DNA of 64,000 nt from Caldilineae bacterium (GCA_011176545.1 DUEN01000002.1:16830-80829), one strand, 5' to 3'; positions 36,119 through 46,134 are shown, counted from the first letter of the stretch. Translations and numbers: made by a program. The notes: generated by a model not told the origin, from the letters alone.

Positions 36119-38134
36119 ATGTCATTTCTGAACCCATCAGCTTTAGCGCTCGTTGCCTTAGCCCTTCCCATCATCGCACTCTACTTCCTCAAGCTGCGAC
36201 GGCAGCCGTATACCGTGTCCAGCACTTACTTATGGCGACGCCTGTTGCGGGATACAGCGGCCAACGCGCCGTGGCAGCGCCTGCAGCCGAATCTCCTGTT
36301 GCTGTTACAGCTTCTCATCCTGGCCCTGCTCGTCCTGGCGCTGGCCCGTCCCTTCTCCTGGACCGAGGCGGCGGCCGGGGACCACGTCATCCTCATCCTG
36401 GACACCTCGGCCAGTATGCAGGCGACCGATATGGCACCCAACCGGCTAGCGGAGGCCGTCAAGCGGGCTCGCCGCCTGATCGACGCGCTACCGGGAAGCG
36501 CGCGCGTCACGCTGATCGCCGCCGGGAGCGACACGCGTGTGCTGCTATCCGGCTCCACAGACCGCGCGCGCACCCATGAGGCCCTGGAGGCGCTCTCCCC
36601 CGGCACCGGTTCCAGCGACCTATCCGACGCCCTGAACCTGGCTGCCGCCATCGCCGCCCGCGAGCGCGATCCGGAGACCATCATCCTGTCCGATGGCAAC
36701 GTGACATTGCCGGAGCACCTCGCCATCCCCGGCCGCGTTCGATACATCCCCATCGGGCGCGGCGCGGCCGAGCCCGACGCGATCGTGCCCAATCAGGCGA
36801 TCACCGCGCTATCGCTGCGGCCGATCGCCGGGGGGAACGCCTTGATCGCGTTCGTGCAGGTGACCAACTTCGGCACCACGTCCATAGAGCGGCGGCTTTC
36901 GCTGTACGCCGATGGGCATCTGGTAGCGGCCCGAACGCTGAGCCTGCCGCCGGAGCGGCCACTCCCGTTGACCTTTGACGACATCTCGGCAGACGTCAGC
37001 GTCGTGGAGGCCCGCTTAGAGGGCGAAGATGCTCTGGCCCTGGACGATGTGGCATGGGCCGTGCCGCCCGCGCGCCGCACCCTGCAGGTTGATCTGGTCG
37101 GCCCCGGCAATCGCTTCCTGGAGACGGCCCTCTCGCTGTTACCAGGCTTAGAAGTGGCCGCGATCCAGCCGAGGGACTATCTCAGCGATGGATGCCCGTC
37201 GGCGGATGAGACCTGCCGCCGGGCCGATATCACCATCTTCGATAACACGACGCCCGAGGGCGAGCTTCCCCCGGGCGCGATGCTGTTCATCGCGCCGCCG
37301 CGGGCGACCTCCATCTTCTCGGTGACCGGACAACTCGAGGGGCCGGTGCCGATCCCCGCCCAGGCCGATGAGCCCTTGCTGCGCTACGTGGACCTCCGCG
37401 GGGTGCAGATCCAGCAGGCCTTTCGGATCCCACTCCCCGAATGGGCTCGAGCCGTCGTGGTAGCCGACGTATCGACCGACCGGTGTGAGGCACCCTGCCC
37501 TCTCCTCTTCGTCGGTGAGGTGGAGGGACGGCGAGTCGCCGTCTTGACCTTCGACCTGCGCAAGTCCGATCTGCCCCTGCGCGTGGCCTTCCCGATCCTC
37601 ATAGCGAATCTGATGGACTTCCTGAGCGCCGGAGCGGGCGGGGCAGACATCCCGACGTGGGTCAGGCCGGGACAGCCTGTGACATTTCACGCCCCTCCTG
37701 AAGCGGAAGCCATCCTGATCACCCGTCCCGATGGCACAACGGAGCGAGTAGAGATAGAGGATGGACGGGCGGTCTATAGCGACACGACGTGGCTGGGGAT
37801 CTACGAGGTCGCCTGGGTACCCTCAGGCATGGCCGTCGGGCAAGGCGAACGCCTTCTGGGGCGATTCGCCGTAAACCTGTTCGACCCTCAAGAATCAGCC
37901 CTCGCGCCGAAGAGCTCGCTACCCGTCCAGGGTACGGCGAGGACGGATATAGGCGAGGCGGGCCATCGAGGCCGCCGGGAGTGGTGGCGGCCGTTGGCAT
38001 GGGGGGCGCTGGCGCTGCTCATGGCCGAGTGGCTTTACGCCCATCGAGGGGCGTTGTCAAGACTGCGCGGAACGATTGTGGCGCTCGCTCAACGCCCCAC
38101 ATCCACTCACGGGCATAGCGGACGGGCTGCGTAA
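36119..38134 (+). CDS. BatA/VWA-like membrane protein
   Basis: A 671-residue protein with the aerotolerance-regulator N-terminal domain: SFLNPSALALVALALPIIALYFLKLRRQPYTVSS, including a membrane helix and the family KLRR segment, a second helix LLLLLQLLILALLVLALARPF, then a VWA domain. MIDAS residues are in ILILDTSASMQATD, with TGSSDLSDALNLAAAIAA and IILSDGNVT as later metal-site parts. A large extracytoplasmic region follows, and a last helix near the C-terminus (WWRPLAWGALALLMAEWLY). Start ATG 36119 has only a weak AGG site, 16 bp after the DUF58 stop, so re-initiation is plausible. Confidence 0.88.
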   Translation: MSFLNPSALALVALALPIIALYFLKLRRQPYTVSSTYLWRRLLRDTAANAPWQRLQPNLLLLLQLLILALLVLALARPFSWTEAAAGDHVILILDTSASMQATDMAPNRLAEAVKRARRLIDALPGSARVTLIAAGSDTRVLLSGSTDRARTHEALEALSPGTGSSDLSDALNLAAAIAARERDPETIILSDGNVTLPEHLAIPGRVRYIPIGRGAAEPDAIVPNQAITALSLRPIAGGNALIAFVQVTNFGTTSIERRLSLYADGHLVAARTLSLPPERPLPLTFDDISADVSVVEARLEGEDALALDDVAWAVPPARRTLQVDLVGPGNRFLETALSLLPGLEVAAIQPRDYLSDGCPSADETCRRADITIFDNTTPEGELPPGAMLFIAPPRATSIFSVTGQLEGPVPIPAQADEPLLRYVDLRGVQIQQAFRIPLPEWARAVVVADVSTDRCEAPCPLLFVGEVEGRRVAVLTFDLRKSDLPLRVAFPILIANLMDFLSAGAGGADIPTWVRPGQPVTFHAPPEAEAILITRPDGTTERVEIEDGRAVYSDTTWLGIYEVAWVPSGMAVGQGERLLGRFAVNLFDPQESALAPKSSLPVQGTARTDIGEAGHRGRREWWRPLAWGALALLMAEWLYAHRGALSRLRGTIVALAQRPTSTHGHSGRAA

Positions 38135-40966
38135 ATGAGGATCTCCTTCCTCCGATCGCCGGTGCTTCTGATCCTGATCCCGCTGATCCCCCTCATCCTC
38201 GTGCCGGTGCTGGCGCGAGGGTCTCGCTGGCGGGAGACATCCCCGCGCGTGTGGGGGAGCGTCGCCTTGCGCTTAGGCATCGCGCTGGCGATCGTGCTCA
38301 GCCTGGCGGGGATGCAGCTCGTACGCGAAGTCGATACGCTGACCGTCGTCTACCTGATCGACTTGTCCGACTCGATCTCGGCCGCGGAGCGTGAGCGGGC
38401 CGAGCGCTTCATCCGGGAAAGCGTGCAGGCGATGCCGCCGAACGGCCGCGCGGCCATCGTGGCCTTCGGCCACGATGCCCTCGTCGAGCGCCTGGCGAGC
38501 GAGGACAGAGATGTCCCTCCCATCGCCTCTGTGCCCGTAACGACACGGACTAACCTCGCCGCCGCGTTACGTCTGGGCCTGGCGCTCTTCCCGGAAGCCA
38601 GCCAGAAGCGTATCGTCATCCTCTCCGACGGGCTGGAAAACCTCAACCAAGCGTCGGATCAGGTCGATCTGGCCGTCGCCCGGGGCGTTGAGATCGATTA
38701 CGTCCCCCTGGATACGACGCCCAGCGGAGCGGAAGCCTATCTGGATCGAATCGAGGCGCCCGCTCGGGTGCGCCTGGGGCAACGTTTCGAGGTCACTGCG
38801 GTGATCGAGAGCACGAAGCCCCAGTCGGCCACGCTTTACCTCTTCGAGGAGGGAAAGCTGATCCGCTCGCTGGCGCTGCGCCTGCAGCGGGGAACGAATC
38901 GCGTGCGAATCTCGCTCACCGCTGGAGGGTCAGGGTTCCGCCGGCTGCGGGCGGAGCTGATCCCAGAGGTGGATCGCTGGCCCCAGAACAACGTGGCCGA
39001 GAGCTTCACGGTGGTGGAGGGGCCGCCGCGCCTGCTGCTTGTGGAGGGGAAGGCCGGGGAGGCGACCCATCTGGCGGCGGCGCTAAAGGCCGCGGGTATG
39101 GAGCCGGTCGTGATATCCCCGGCGGAGATCCCGCAGGACCTGGCCGCGCTCGTCCGTTATGACGCCGTATTTCTCGTCAACGTCCCGGCGGAGGCCCTTC
39201 CGGATGGGGTCATGGAGGTACTGCCACGCTATGTGCAGGAATTGGGCCGGGGCCTGACCATGATCGGCGGCGATTCGAGCTTCGGTGCGGGCGGGTATCT
39301 GCGCACGCCGATCGAGGAGGCGCTGCCAGTCGATATGGACGTGCGCAGCAGGGAGCGAGAGCCTAACCTGGCCCTGGTGTTCGTCGTCGATAAGTCGGGC
39401 AGCATGGGGCGATGCCATTGTAACGACCCCAATGCGCTGCCCGGCCAGTATCAGCGGGTGGAGAGCGGGCTGCCCAAGATAGACATCGCCAAGGAGGCGA
39501 TCCTGCGGACGTACCCAGTGCTGGGCCGATTGGACCTGCTAGGAGTGATCGCCTTCGATGCCGGCGCGCATTGGGCTGTCCGGCTGCGCCGCCTGACTGA
39601 GCTGGGGGAACTCCAGGAGGCCATCGGCGGGATCCAGGCGGAGGGCCAGACGAACATCTTCGCCGGGCTCAACGAGGCCGCCCAGGCCCTGTCGGAGATC
39701 GACGCCAGGGTCAAGCACATCATCCTGCTGACCGACGGATGGTCGCGCGCTGGCGCGTACGACGAGCTAGCGAAGCAATTGCGAGAAGAGGGGATCACAC
39801 TCTCTGTGATCGCGGCTGGCCGGGGGTCGGCGGCGTATCTGCGCGGGCTGGCGGAGGCCGGCGGCGGACGATATTATCCGGCCCGCAGCATCCAGGAGTT
39901 ACCCCAGCTCTTCTTGAAGGAGACCATCCGGGCCGCGGGGCGCTATATCATCGAGCGGCCATTCTATCCCGTTCAGACGGCGTCCGCCGAGATCCTGGAG
40001 GGGCTGACGGGATGGCCCCGGTTATACGGGTATAACGGGACCACGCCTAAAGCGGCGGCGCGCGTTCCTCTGATGAGCGCGGAGGGCGATCCGATCCTGG
40101 CCCTCTGGTCATACGGCCTGGGGCGGAGCCTGGCCTGGACCTCGGATCTGACGACACGTTGGGCCGTGGAGTGGGTCTCATGGGATGGCTTCTCGCGGTT
40201 CGTGGCGCAGATGGCCGGGTGGATCCTGCCCGCGCCCTCCTCGGATCGCCTGCAGGCCGAATGGCGGATCGAGGGAGACGAGGTCGAGCTCACCGTCGAT
40301 GCCGTGGACGAGGCGGGACGCCCGTGGGATCTGCTGGATATGCGCGCCGTCGTGGTCGGCCCCGACCTTCACACTCATCAGCTGACGTTAAGCCAGATCG
40401 CCCCGGGGCGCTATCAGGCGCGCATGGCCCTGGATAAGCCGGGCGTATACATGCTTCAAGTCCTGGCCAGCGAACGAGGAGAGGCCGGCGAGGAGGGTGC
40501 ACCGGTCGCTCAGATCACGACGGGCATGGCGATCCCTTACTCGCCGGAGTACCGCTGGCCTGCCCACGCGGAGGGGGAAGCTCTGCTCCGTCGCCTGGCG
40601 CAGGCGACCGGCGGGGATCGGCTCGTCGAGCCCGCGGCGGCGTGGACGAGGACGAGCGCTCCCGCCCGGTCGGCACGTCCCCTGGCCCCAACGCTCCTCC
40701 TGCTGGCCACCGTGCTGTTCCCAGCGGATGTGGCCGTGCGGCGCCTGCGACTGGGCGCTCGCGAATGGGGTCGTCTCAAGACATGGGCGCGCGAGCATAT
40801 CCCCCAACGCCGAAGGAAGGGCGTATCGGAATGGCCGATCCCCCCCGCCAGACCTCAACGCCTGGGGCGGCTGTTCGCCGCTCGAGAGCGGGGACGGGCT
40901 CGCAGCGCTCGCGGCCGTTCTACGAGCGCACCCGCTGACCTGCCTCAATCTGAGGACGAAGAGTAG
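38135..40966 (+). CDS. Large VWA-domain membrane protein (GATase-like region)
   Basis: The 943-residue last gene of the set. N-terminal helices (VLLILIPLIPLILVPVLARG and ALRLGIALAIVLSLAGMQLV) precede a VWA domain with YLIDLSDSISAAERERAERF. A middle GATase1-like region (LLLVEGKAGEATHLAAALKAAG, VMEVLPRYVQELGRGLTMIGGDSSFGAGGYL) is followed by a second VWA (LALVFVVDKSGSMG, IILLTDGWSRAG) and a beta-rich end, then a further helix (LLLATVLFPADVAVRRLRL). Two VWA modules and a GATase-like part are known in exported membrane proteins of many phyla. It starts directly after the previous stop (taaATG). A GGCAGGT hairpin follows at 41026-41045. Confidence 0.88.
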   Translation: MRISFLRSPVLLILIPLIPLILVPVLARGSRWRETSPRVWGSVALRLGIALAIVLSLAGMQLVREVDTLTVVYLIDLSDSISAAERERAERFIRESVQAMPPNGRAAIVAFGHDALVERLASEDRDVPPIASVPVTTRTNLAAALRLGLALFPEASQKRIVILSDGLENLNQASDQVDLAVARGVEIDYVPLDTTPSGAEAYLDRIEAPARVRLGQRFEVTAVIESTKPQSATLYLFEEGKLIRSLALRLQRGTNRVRISLTAGGSGFRRLRAELIPEVDRWPQNNVAESFTVVEGPPRLLLVEGKAGEATHLAAALKAAGMEPVVISPAEIPQDLAALVRYDAVFLVNVPAEALPDGVMEVLPRYVQELGRGLTMIGGDSSFGAGGYLRTPIEEALPVDMDVRSREREPNLALVFVVDKSGSMGRCHCNDPNALPGQYQRVESGLPKIDIAKEAILRTYPVLGRLDLLGVIAFDAGAHWAVRLRRLTELGELQEAIGGIQAEGQTNIFAGLNEAAQALSEIDARVKHIILLTDGWSRAGAYDELAKQLREEGITLSVIAAGRGSAAYLRGLAEAGGGRYYPARSIQELPQLFLKETIRAAGRYIIERPFYPVQTASAEILEGLTGWPRLYGYNGTTPKAAARVPLMSAEGDPILALWSYGLGRSLAWTSDLTTRWAVEWVSWDGFSRFVAQMAGWILPAPSSDRLQAEWRIEGDEVELTVDAVDEAGRPWDLLDMRAVVVGPDLHTHQLTLSQIAPGRYQARMALDKPGVYMLQVLASERGEAGEEGAPVAQITTGMAIPYSPEYRWPAHAEGEALLRRLAQATGGDRLVEPAAAWTRTSAPARSARPLAPTLLLLATVLFPADVAVRRLRLGAREWGRLKTWAREHIPQRRRKGVSEWPIPPARPQRLGRLFAARERGRARSARGRSTSAPADLPQSEDEE

Positions 40967-41025
40967 AGGACACAGCGGCGTGTCACCTACCATAGTCGGA
41001 CCCTCATATGCTAAACCTCGTATAG

Positions 41026-41045
41026 GGCAGGTTTCCATACCTGCC
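41026..41045 (+). terminator. Weak hairpin terminator after the VWA gene set
   Basis: GGCAGGT, loop TTCCAT, ACCTGCC followed by TGTTGTCTT. The stem is only 7 bp and the U-run is broken, but it lies 60 bp after the last stop. Confidence 0.45.
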
Positions 41046-41068
41046 TGTTGTCTTAGTCTGGCAGCGAG

Positions 41069-41097
41069 TAGGCAAATCACCAAAGAAAGGGTACAAT
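41069..41097 (+). promoter_or_regulatory. Possible promoter of the phosphoesterase
   Basis: TAGGCA (41069-41074) and TACAAT (41092-41097) are 17 bp apart, about 60 bp before the gene at 41159. The -10 box is good; the -35 box matches 4 of 6. Confidence 0.4.
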
Positions 41098-41158
41098 AAA
41101 AGCGGCGTGGGGCATCCGACAGGGCTGCAGACATCGCGATCAGCCATGGGAGTACATC

Positions 41159-42559
41159 ATGACCCGGAAGGCCAAGTTCATCATCAGCGACACCCATCTG
41201 GGGGCTGGCCGATACGAGGCCGGCAACGCGCTGGAGGATTTCATCAGCGACGCCGACTTCGCTCAATGGGTGAGTGAGCTCATCGCGGAGAGCGAGCGGG
41301 ACGGCGTGGAGATGGAGCTGATCATTAACGGCGACTTTCTAGAGATGCTCCAGGTGCCCGCCGTACCGGACTTCGATCCGACCGCCGAGTATCCTCCCGA
41401 CGTGTACGCGCCGAGCGATGAGGCGGCGTGTGTGCAAAAGGTGCGTCACGTCATCGAGGGCCACCCTGACGTGTTCACCGCCATGGCTGATTTCATCCAC
41501 GAGAGCTCGCCTCGCCGTTATATCACCATCAATAAAGGGAACCACGACCCGGACGTGTACTGGCCGGGCGTGCAGGATGCCATCCGTCAGGCCATCGGCG
41601 CCACGGGTGATCGGACAAATCTGCTCGATTTTCCATCGGTGGCCGTCCAACGCGAGGGTCTCTACATCGAGCACGGCAACCAATATGCGGAGCGGATCAA
41701 CCGCTATCAGAACTTCGCCGAGCCGTTAGATCCGGAGCATCCAGACCAGTTGGAACGGGTGCCTGGCTCTCGCTTCGTGTACGAGTTCTTTAACTCGCTG
41801 GAACGCCAGCGTCCGTGGATCGATGGGATCTCGCCGCTGACCGCGCTGGTGTGGTACGGCTTCCAGTTCGATCCTGGCTTCGCCCTGATCGCCCTGGCTG
41901 CGCTGCTACGGGCCGCGCCGGGGCTCATCGCCGGCGAGCTGGGATTTCGGGCAGCGACCCCGGCGCAGGAACGCGCGGCCGCCCTGTTAAACGAGATAGC
42001 CTCGTCCGAGCGACAGGCCGAGATAGCCCGCAGGCTGGCCGAAGATCCAGCCTTTCGAGCCACATTCTACCGCCGGGTCGAGGCGGCGCTGGACGAGGCA
42101 GGTCTGGAGGAGAGGCCTCCTTCCAGAGCGGCGCCCGGGGTCGAGCCGGATGCGTTCCAGGTGGCTCAAGACATCCAACGTCGCTACACCGAATCGCTGA
42201 TCGCGGAAGCGGAACGCAAAGCCGCGGCGACGGGGGCCCTCGTGGTCGTCTTTGGGCATACCCATCGCCCCGTTGTACGCCAACTGTCGAATGGCGGCGT
42301 CTATATCAACAGCGGCACGTGGGTGTGGCGCGGGGATTTCGCCGGCGCAAACCGCGAGCTCTGGCGTGACCTCTTCGAGAATCCGGCGAAGTACAGCGGA
42401 TATCGGGAGCCGACCTACGTGCGCGTGGACTACGATGAGGATGAGCGACCCCGGGCTGGGTTACACATCCTCAGCCTGCCGGGGACCATCCCACAGCCGC
42501 CAGCGCAGGAACGTATCGGGTGCCTGGAGGCGCTCAAGCGACTATTCACTCGGCGTTGA
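41159..42559 (+). CDS. Calcineurin-like metallophosphoesterase
   Basis: A 466-residue dimetal phosphoesterase. The motif blocks are FIISDTHLGAGRYE near residue 10 (DxH), LIINGDFLEMLQ (GDxxE), INKGNHDPDVYW (GNHD), LYIEHGNQYAERINR (H.N) and VVFGHTHRPVVRQL (GHTH) near 365. A long insert with a hydrophobic stretch (FALIALAALLRAAPGLIAGE, about 240-260) lies between the last two blocks and may contact the membrane. The substrate is not clear. ATG 41159 has GGGAGT upstream. It is the only gene between the VWA set and the gatCA genes. Confidence 0.85.
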   Translation: MTRKAKFIISDTHLGAGRYEAGNALEDFISDADFAQWVSELIAESERDGVEMELIINGDFLEMLQVPAVPDFDPTAEYPPDVYAPSDEAACVQKVRHVIEGHPDVFTAMADFIHESSPRRYITINKGNHDPDVYWPGVQDAIRQAIGATGDRTNLLDFPSVAVQREGLYIEHGNQYAERINRYQNFAEPLDPEHPDQLERVPGSRFVYEFFNSLERQRPWIDGISPLTALVWYGFQFDPGFALIALAALLRAAPGLIAGELGFRAATPAQERAAALLNEIASSERQAEIARRLAEDPAFRATFYRRVEAALDEAGLEERPPSRAAPGVEPDAFQVAQDIQRRYTESLIAEAERKAAATGALVVVFGHTHRPVVRQLSNGGVYINSGTWVWRGDFAGANRELWRDLFENPAKYSGYREPTYVRVDYDEDERPRAGLHILSLPGTIPQPPAQERIGCLEALKRLFTRR

Positions 42560-42675
42560 TGGGCTCCGTATCCCGTACTCGGTGTCCGTTTGATCCACGA
42601 ATCGTTTATGATACAATCCTGTACAGAATCCTGTAAGATCGAAGAGGCCCTTTACACAGGTGAACGTAAAAGCGT

Positions 42676-42704
42676 TTGCCCGTCGCGGATGGCGGTGCTA
42701 TAAT
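42676..42704 (+). promoter_or_regulatory. Promoter of gatC-gatA
   Basis: TTGCCC (42676-42681) and a perfect TATAAT (42699-42704) are 17 bp apart, 104 bp before gatC. A second possible pair, TTGATC (42590-42595) and TACAAT (42612-42617) with 16 bp spacing, lies further up. The frame upstream of gatC is therefore leader, not coding. Confidence 0.7.
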
Positions 42705-42807
42705 GGGAATCGCCCCGCTGACGGTGACGTCACGCTTCTCATCGTTTGGCCCCACCGGCCAGGATGGCCGGATGACGAATACACGACATCATCCGCAGGT
42801 TAGAACC

Positions 42808-43095
42808 ATGTCCCTAACACTCGAGGAAGTTCGACACATCGCTGAGTTGGCCAAATTGGGTTTGACACCCGAGGAGGAAGAGCGATTTCGCGATCAGCTT
42901 TCCGCCATCCTGGACTACTTCGCCCGGCTGCAGGAGGTGGACACATCCGCCATCCCGGCGACCGCGACGGTGCTGCCCACGCGCAACGTGATGCGCGACG
43001 ATGAGGTGCAACCCTCGCTCAGCCGGGAGGATGCTTTGGCTAACGCTCCGGACGCGGCCGATGGGCAGTTCAGGGTCCAGGCTGTCCTGGAGTAG
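42808..43095 (+). CDS. gatC: Asp-tRNA(Asn)/Glu-tRNA(Gln) amidotransferase subunit C
   Basis: A 95-residue GatC, the small stabilising subunit of the enzyme that turns Glu-tRNA(Gln) into Gln-tRNA(Gln) or Asp-tRNA(Asn) into Asn-tRNA(Asn). The start SLTLEEVRHIAELAKLGLTPEEEERF and the later ILDYFARLQEVDTSAIPAT and VMRDDEVQPSLSREDALANAPD are typical. ATG 42808 is chosen because the family begins here and the promoter lies just upstream; the ribosome site is weak. gatA follows after 130 bp, gatB lies 3.7 kb on with unrelated genes between. Confidence 0.93.
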   Translation: MSLTLEEVRHIAELAKLGLTPEEEERFRDQLSAILDYFARLQEVDTSAIPATATVLPTRNVMRDDEVQPSLSREDALANAPDAADGQFRVQAVLE

Positions 43096-43225
43096 CTACC
43101 CGCGGAGGCATCACGCTCCCTGGAGTCCTCACCCTTGCCCCTTTGGAGAGCCCGACGCCATTGGGAGAGAGATGAGGGCCAGGACGCCAGGGGTTTTTCT
43201 ATAACTGCAAACGAGGGAGAGCCCG

Positions 43226-44695
43226 TTGGACCTTTATGCATTGACCATCCACGAAGCGCGAGAGCTCCTCGACCGCGGTGAGGTCTCCTCTACGGAGCTC
43301 ACCGAGGCTGTGTTGGAGCGGATCTACGCGCTGGACAACGAGATCAAGGCTTATCTGACCCTGACGCCGGAGCTGGCTATGGAGCAGGCGGCCGAGGCGG
43401 ATCGCCGCCTGGCGGCTGGCGAGCGCACGCCGCTCCTGGGCATCCCCCTGGCCATTAAGGACGTGCTCTGCCTGGAAGGCGTCCCCACCACATGCGGCTC
43501 CCGCATCCTGGAGAACTTCATCCCACCCTATGATGCCACCGTAGTCGCCCGGCTACGGGAGATGGGCGCCGTCTTTCTGGGCAAGACCAACACGGACGAG
43601 TTCGCCATGGGCTCGTCCACCGAGAACTCGGCCTTCTTCACCACCCGAAACCCGTGGGATCTGACCCGGGTGCCGGGGGGCTCCAGCGGCGGGAGCGCAG
43701 CGGCCATCGCCGCCGACCTCTGTTTGGGCGCGTTGGGCACGGATACCGGCGGCAGCGTCCGTCAACCGGCCGCCTTGTGCGGCGTCACCGGCCTGAAGCC
43801 CAGCTACGGTCGGGTGTCCCGCTATGGGTTGGTCGCCTACGCCTCTTCACTGGACCAGGTGGGCACCTTCGGCAAGGACGTGGTCGATGCCGCCATCCTG
43901 CTCCAGGCCATCGCCGGGCATGACCCGCGCGATTCTACATCGATGGATCTGCCTGTGCCGGATTACCTGGCAGCCCTAAAGGCTCCCGACGTGCGAGGGC
44001 TGCGCGTGGGCGTCCCCCAGGAATATTTCATCGAGGGCATGCAGCCGGAGGTTGAGAAAGGGGTGCGCGCGGCCATCGCCCAACTGGCAGACATGGGCGC
44101 GGAGATCGTGGAGATCTCCCTCCCGCACACCGAGTACGCCCTGCCCGTTTACTACCTGATCGCGCCGGCGGAGGCATCGGCCAACCTGGCGCGGTATGAC
44201 GGCGTGCGATACGGGCTATCCGTGGCCGCCAAGGACCTGTGGGAGACCTATCGCCGCACGCGCGGCCAGGGCTTCGGCCCCGAGGTCAAGCGCCGCATTA
44301 TGCTGGGCACCTATGCCCTCTCGGCCGGATACTACGACGCCTACTATCTCAAAGCCGGACAGGTGCGTACTCTGATCAAGCAGGACTTCGAGCGGGCCTT
44401 CGAGCAGGTCGATGTGATCGTCTGTCCCACCAGCCCGACCACCGCGTTCAGGATCGGCGAGCGGATCGATGATCCGCTGCAGATGTACCTGGCCGACATC
44501 TTCACGATCTCCGTGAACCTGGCGGGCGTGTGCGGGATCAGCATCCCGTGCGGGTTCGACGACCAGGAGCTCCCCATCGGCCTGCAGGTCATCGGGCCTG
44601 CCTTCGGAGAGGAGCGCATCCTGTCGTTAGCCCACGCCTATCAACAGGCCACCGAGTGGCATAAACACCGCCCATCCCTACCGATACCAGCATGA
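43226..44695 (+). CDS. gatA: Asp-tRNA(Asn)/Glu-tRNA(Gln) amidotransferase subunit A
   Basis: The 489-residue amidase subunit. It carries the Ser-cisSer-Lys triad of the amidase-signature family: [11 protein letters not shown] with Lys near residue 77, [14 protein letters not shown] with the cis-Ser, and [17 protein letters not shown] with the catalytic Ser near 177. It releases ammonia from glutamine for GatB. The C-terminal [19 protein letters not shown] region is as in the family. TTG 43226 is the start, with GAGGGAGA upstream. gatA lies downstream of gatC. Confidence 0.95.
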   Translation: MDLYALTIHEARELLDRGEVSSTELTEAVLERIYALDNEIKAYLTLTPELAMEQAAEADRRLAAGERTPLLGIPLAIKDVLCLEGVPTTCGSRILENFIPPYDATVVARLREMGAVFLGKTNTDEFAMGSSTENSAFFTTRNPWDLTRVPGGSSGGSAAAIAADLCLGALGTDTGGSVRQPAALCGVTGLKPSYGRVSRYGLVAYASSLDQVGTFGKDVVDAAILLQAIAGHDPRDSTSMDLPVPDYLAALKAPDVRGLRVGVPQEYFIEGMQPEVEKGVRAAIAQLADMGAEIVEISLPHTEYALPVYYLIAPAEASANLARYDGVRYGLSVAAKDLWETYRRTRGQGFGPEVKRRIMLGTYALSAGYYDAYYLKAGQVRTLIKQDFERAFEQVDVIVCPTSPTTAFRIGERIDDPLQMYLADIFTISVNLAGVCGISIPCGFDDQELPIGLQVIGPAFGEERILSLAHAYQQATEWHKHRPSLPIPA

Positions 44696-44723
44696 GGATA
44701 CTTACGAGGAAGAGGGTGCGACC

Positions 44724-45716
44724 ATGAAGGTCATCATCCCACTGGCGGGATTCGGGACGCGTCTCCGCCCACACACCTACAGTAAGCCGAAGCCCCTGGT
44801 CCACGTGGCGGGCAAGCCGGTGCTGGGGCATATCCTGGACAAGCTGGCCGGCCTCGATCTGGAGGAGGTCATCTTCATCGTCGGCTATCTGGGCGAACAG
44901 ATCCAAGAATACGTGGACACACATTATCACTTCCCGGCGCGCTACGTGGAGCAGAAGGAGCTCCTGGGACAGGCGCACGCCATATGGCTGGCGCGTGAGC
45001 ACGTGCGGGACGACGTACTCATCATCTTCGTCGATACGATCTTCGAGACGGACCTAATGGCGCTACAGAGCGTCGAGGCGGACGGCGTGATCTACGTGAA
45101 GGAGGTAGAAGATCCGCGACGGTTTGGGGTGGCCGTCGTGGAAGGCGACCGGATCGTGCGCCTCGTGGAGAAGCCGGCGACCGATGAGCATCGCCTGGCG
45201 ATCATCGGCGTCTATTATATCAAGGACAGTCCCTGGCTCATGCGCGCCATCGAGGAGCTCATGGCACGAGATATCCGGACTAAGGGGGAGTACTATCTCG
45301 CGGACGCGCTGCAGCTAATGATCGACCAGGGCGCACATCTGATCCCCAAAGAGGTCGATGTGTGGGAGGATTGCGGCAAACCTGAGACCGTCCTGCACAC
45401 CAACCGATATCTCCTGTCCAAGCTCCAGGATAACGGCAAAAAGGCCCACCTGGTCAATACGACGGTGGTCCCGCCCGTGTACATCGCGCCGACGGCCAGG
45501 ATCGAGAACTCGATCATCGGCCCATATGCGACCATCGCGGATCACGCTAAGATACGTAACGCGCTGATCCGGGACTCCATCATCGATGAGGGGGCCGAGA
45601 TCTGCGATACGATGTTGGATCAGTCGCTGATCGGGAAGAACGCGGTGGTGCGAGGGCGCTACCACCGCCTCAACGTGGGCGACTCATCCCAGGTGGACTT
45701 CAGCGATGCCTATTGA
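44724..45716 (+). CDS. Sugar-1-phosphate nucleotidyltransferase
   Basis: A 330-residue protein of the glucose-1-phosphate nucleotidyltransferase family. It starts KVIIPLAGFGTRLRPHTYSKPKPLVHVAGKPVLGHIL, with the conserved GxGxRLRP nucleotide loop and the KP residue. The metal Asp is in VLIIFVDTIFETDL. EDCGKPETVLHTNRYLL ends the catalytic domain. The C-terminus (VNTTVVPPVYIAPTARIENSIIGPYATIADHAKIRNALI) is a left-handed beta-helix, as in related dual-domain enzymes, though it lacks a clear acetyltransferase motif. The nucleotide and sugar cannot be told. GAGG lies before ATG 44724; its last 11 bases overlap the next small gene. Confidence 0.9.
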   Translation: MKVIIPLAGFGTRLRPHTYSKPKPLVHVAGKPVLGHILDKLAGLDLEEVIFIVGYLGEQIQEYVDTHYHFPARYVEQKELLGQAHAIWLAREHVRDDVLIIFVDTIFETDLMALQSVEADGVIYVKEVEDPRRFGVAVVEGDRIVRLVEKPATDEHRLAIIGVYYIKDSPWLMRAIEELMARDIRTKGEYYLADALQLMIDQGAHLIPKEVDVWEDCGKPETVLHTNRYLLSKLQDNGKKAHLVNTTVVPPVYIAPTARIENSIIGPYATIADHAKIRNALIRDSIIDEGAEICDTMLDQSLIGKNAVVRGRYHRLNVGDSSQVDFSDAY

Positions 45717-45924
45717 GGCCCCGGTACGGTGTCGGGCGGAGACACGGTATCCTGAACGGCCAACGGAGGTCTATTGGGAAGGCGTCTGGCATCCCGTGAG
45801 CCTCTTGAGGAGCTGGCGGGAGCCGGGGATGATCTGCTTCCGCGTGCGAAGCGAGGCCGGACGGTGGTTTCTGCTCCGATATGACCTGGCGAGAGATCGC
45901 TGGGAGGTGAGCGTCGGAGACTGA
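45706..45924 (+). CDS. Small DUF6504-like protein
   Basis: A 72-residue protein: after a polar start it has PTEVYWEGVWHPVSLLRSWREPG and then WFLLRYDLARDRWEVS, a small beta-rich domain like DUF6504 or related short proteins. The function is unknown. Its start overlaps the nucleotidyltransferase stop by 11 bp, which suggests coupled translation. Repeat R2 starts 17 bp after its stop. Confidence 0.5.
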   Translation: MPIEAPVRCRAETRYPERPTEVYWEGVWHPVSLLRSWREPGMICFRVRSEAGRWFLLRYDLARDRWEVSVGD

Positions 45925-45940
45925 GGGCGTGTCTGAGATG

Positions 45941-46036
45941 AACCGCAAAGACCGCAAAGAGCGTCGAGATCTTCAAGTCTCTTCTCCATGAGCAATCTTT
46001 GTAGAAGGCTTTGCGTCTTTTGCGCTCTTTGCGGTT
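45941..46036. repeat. AACCGC inverted-repeat element, copy R2 (96 bp)
   Basis: Left arm AACCGCAAAGACCGCAAAGA, right arm ...TTTGCGCTCTTTGCGGTT, with a GTAGAAGG-containing middle. It separates the nucleotidyltransferase pair from the alanine dehydrogenase gene. No gene inside. Confidence 0.85.
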
Positions 46037-46134
46037 AGGAAGCAAGTTCTCCAAGGCCCAATACAGGGCTTCGTGGGATACTTCGCTGACACAATCTAAG
46101 TGGCTGCGAGGGAGCAGCAAATGGAGGATCGACG

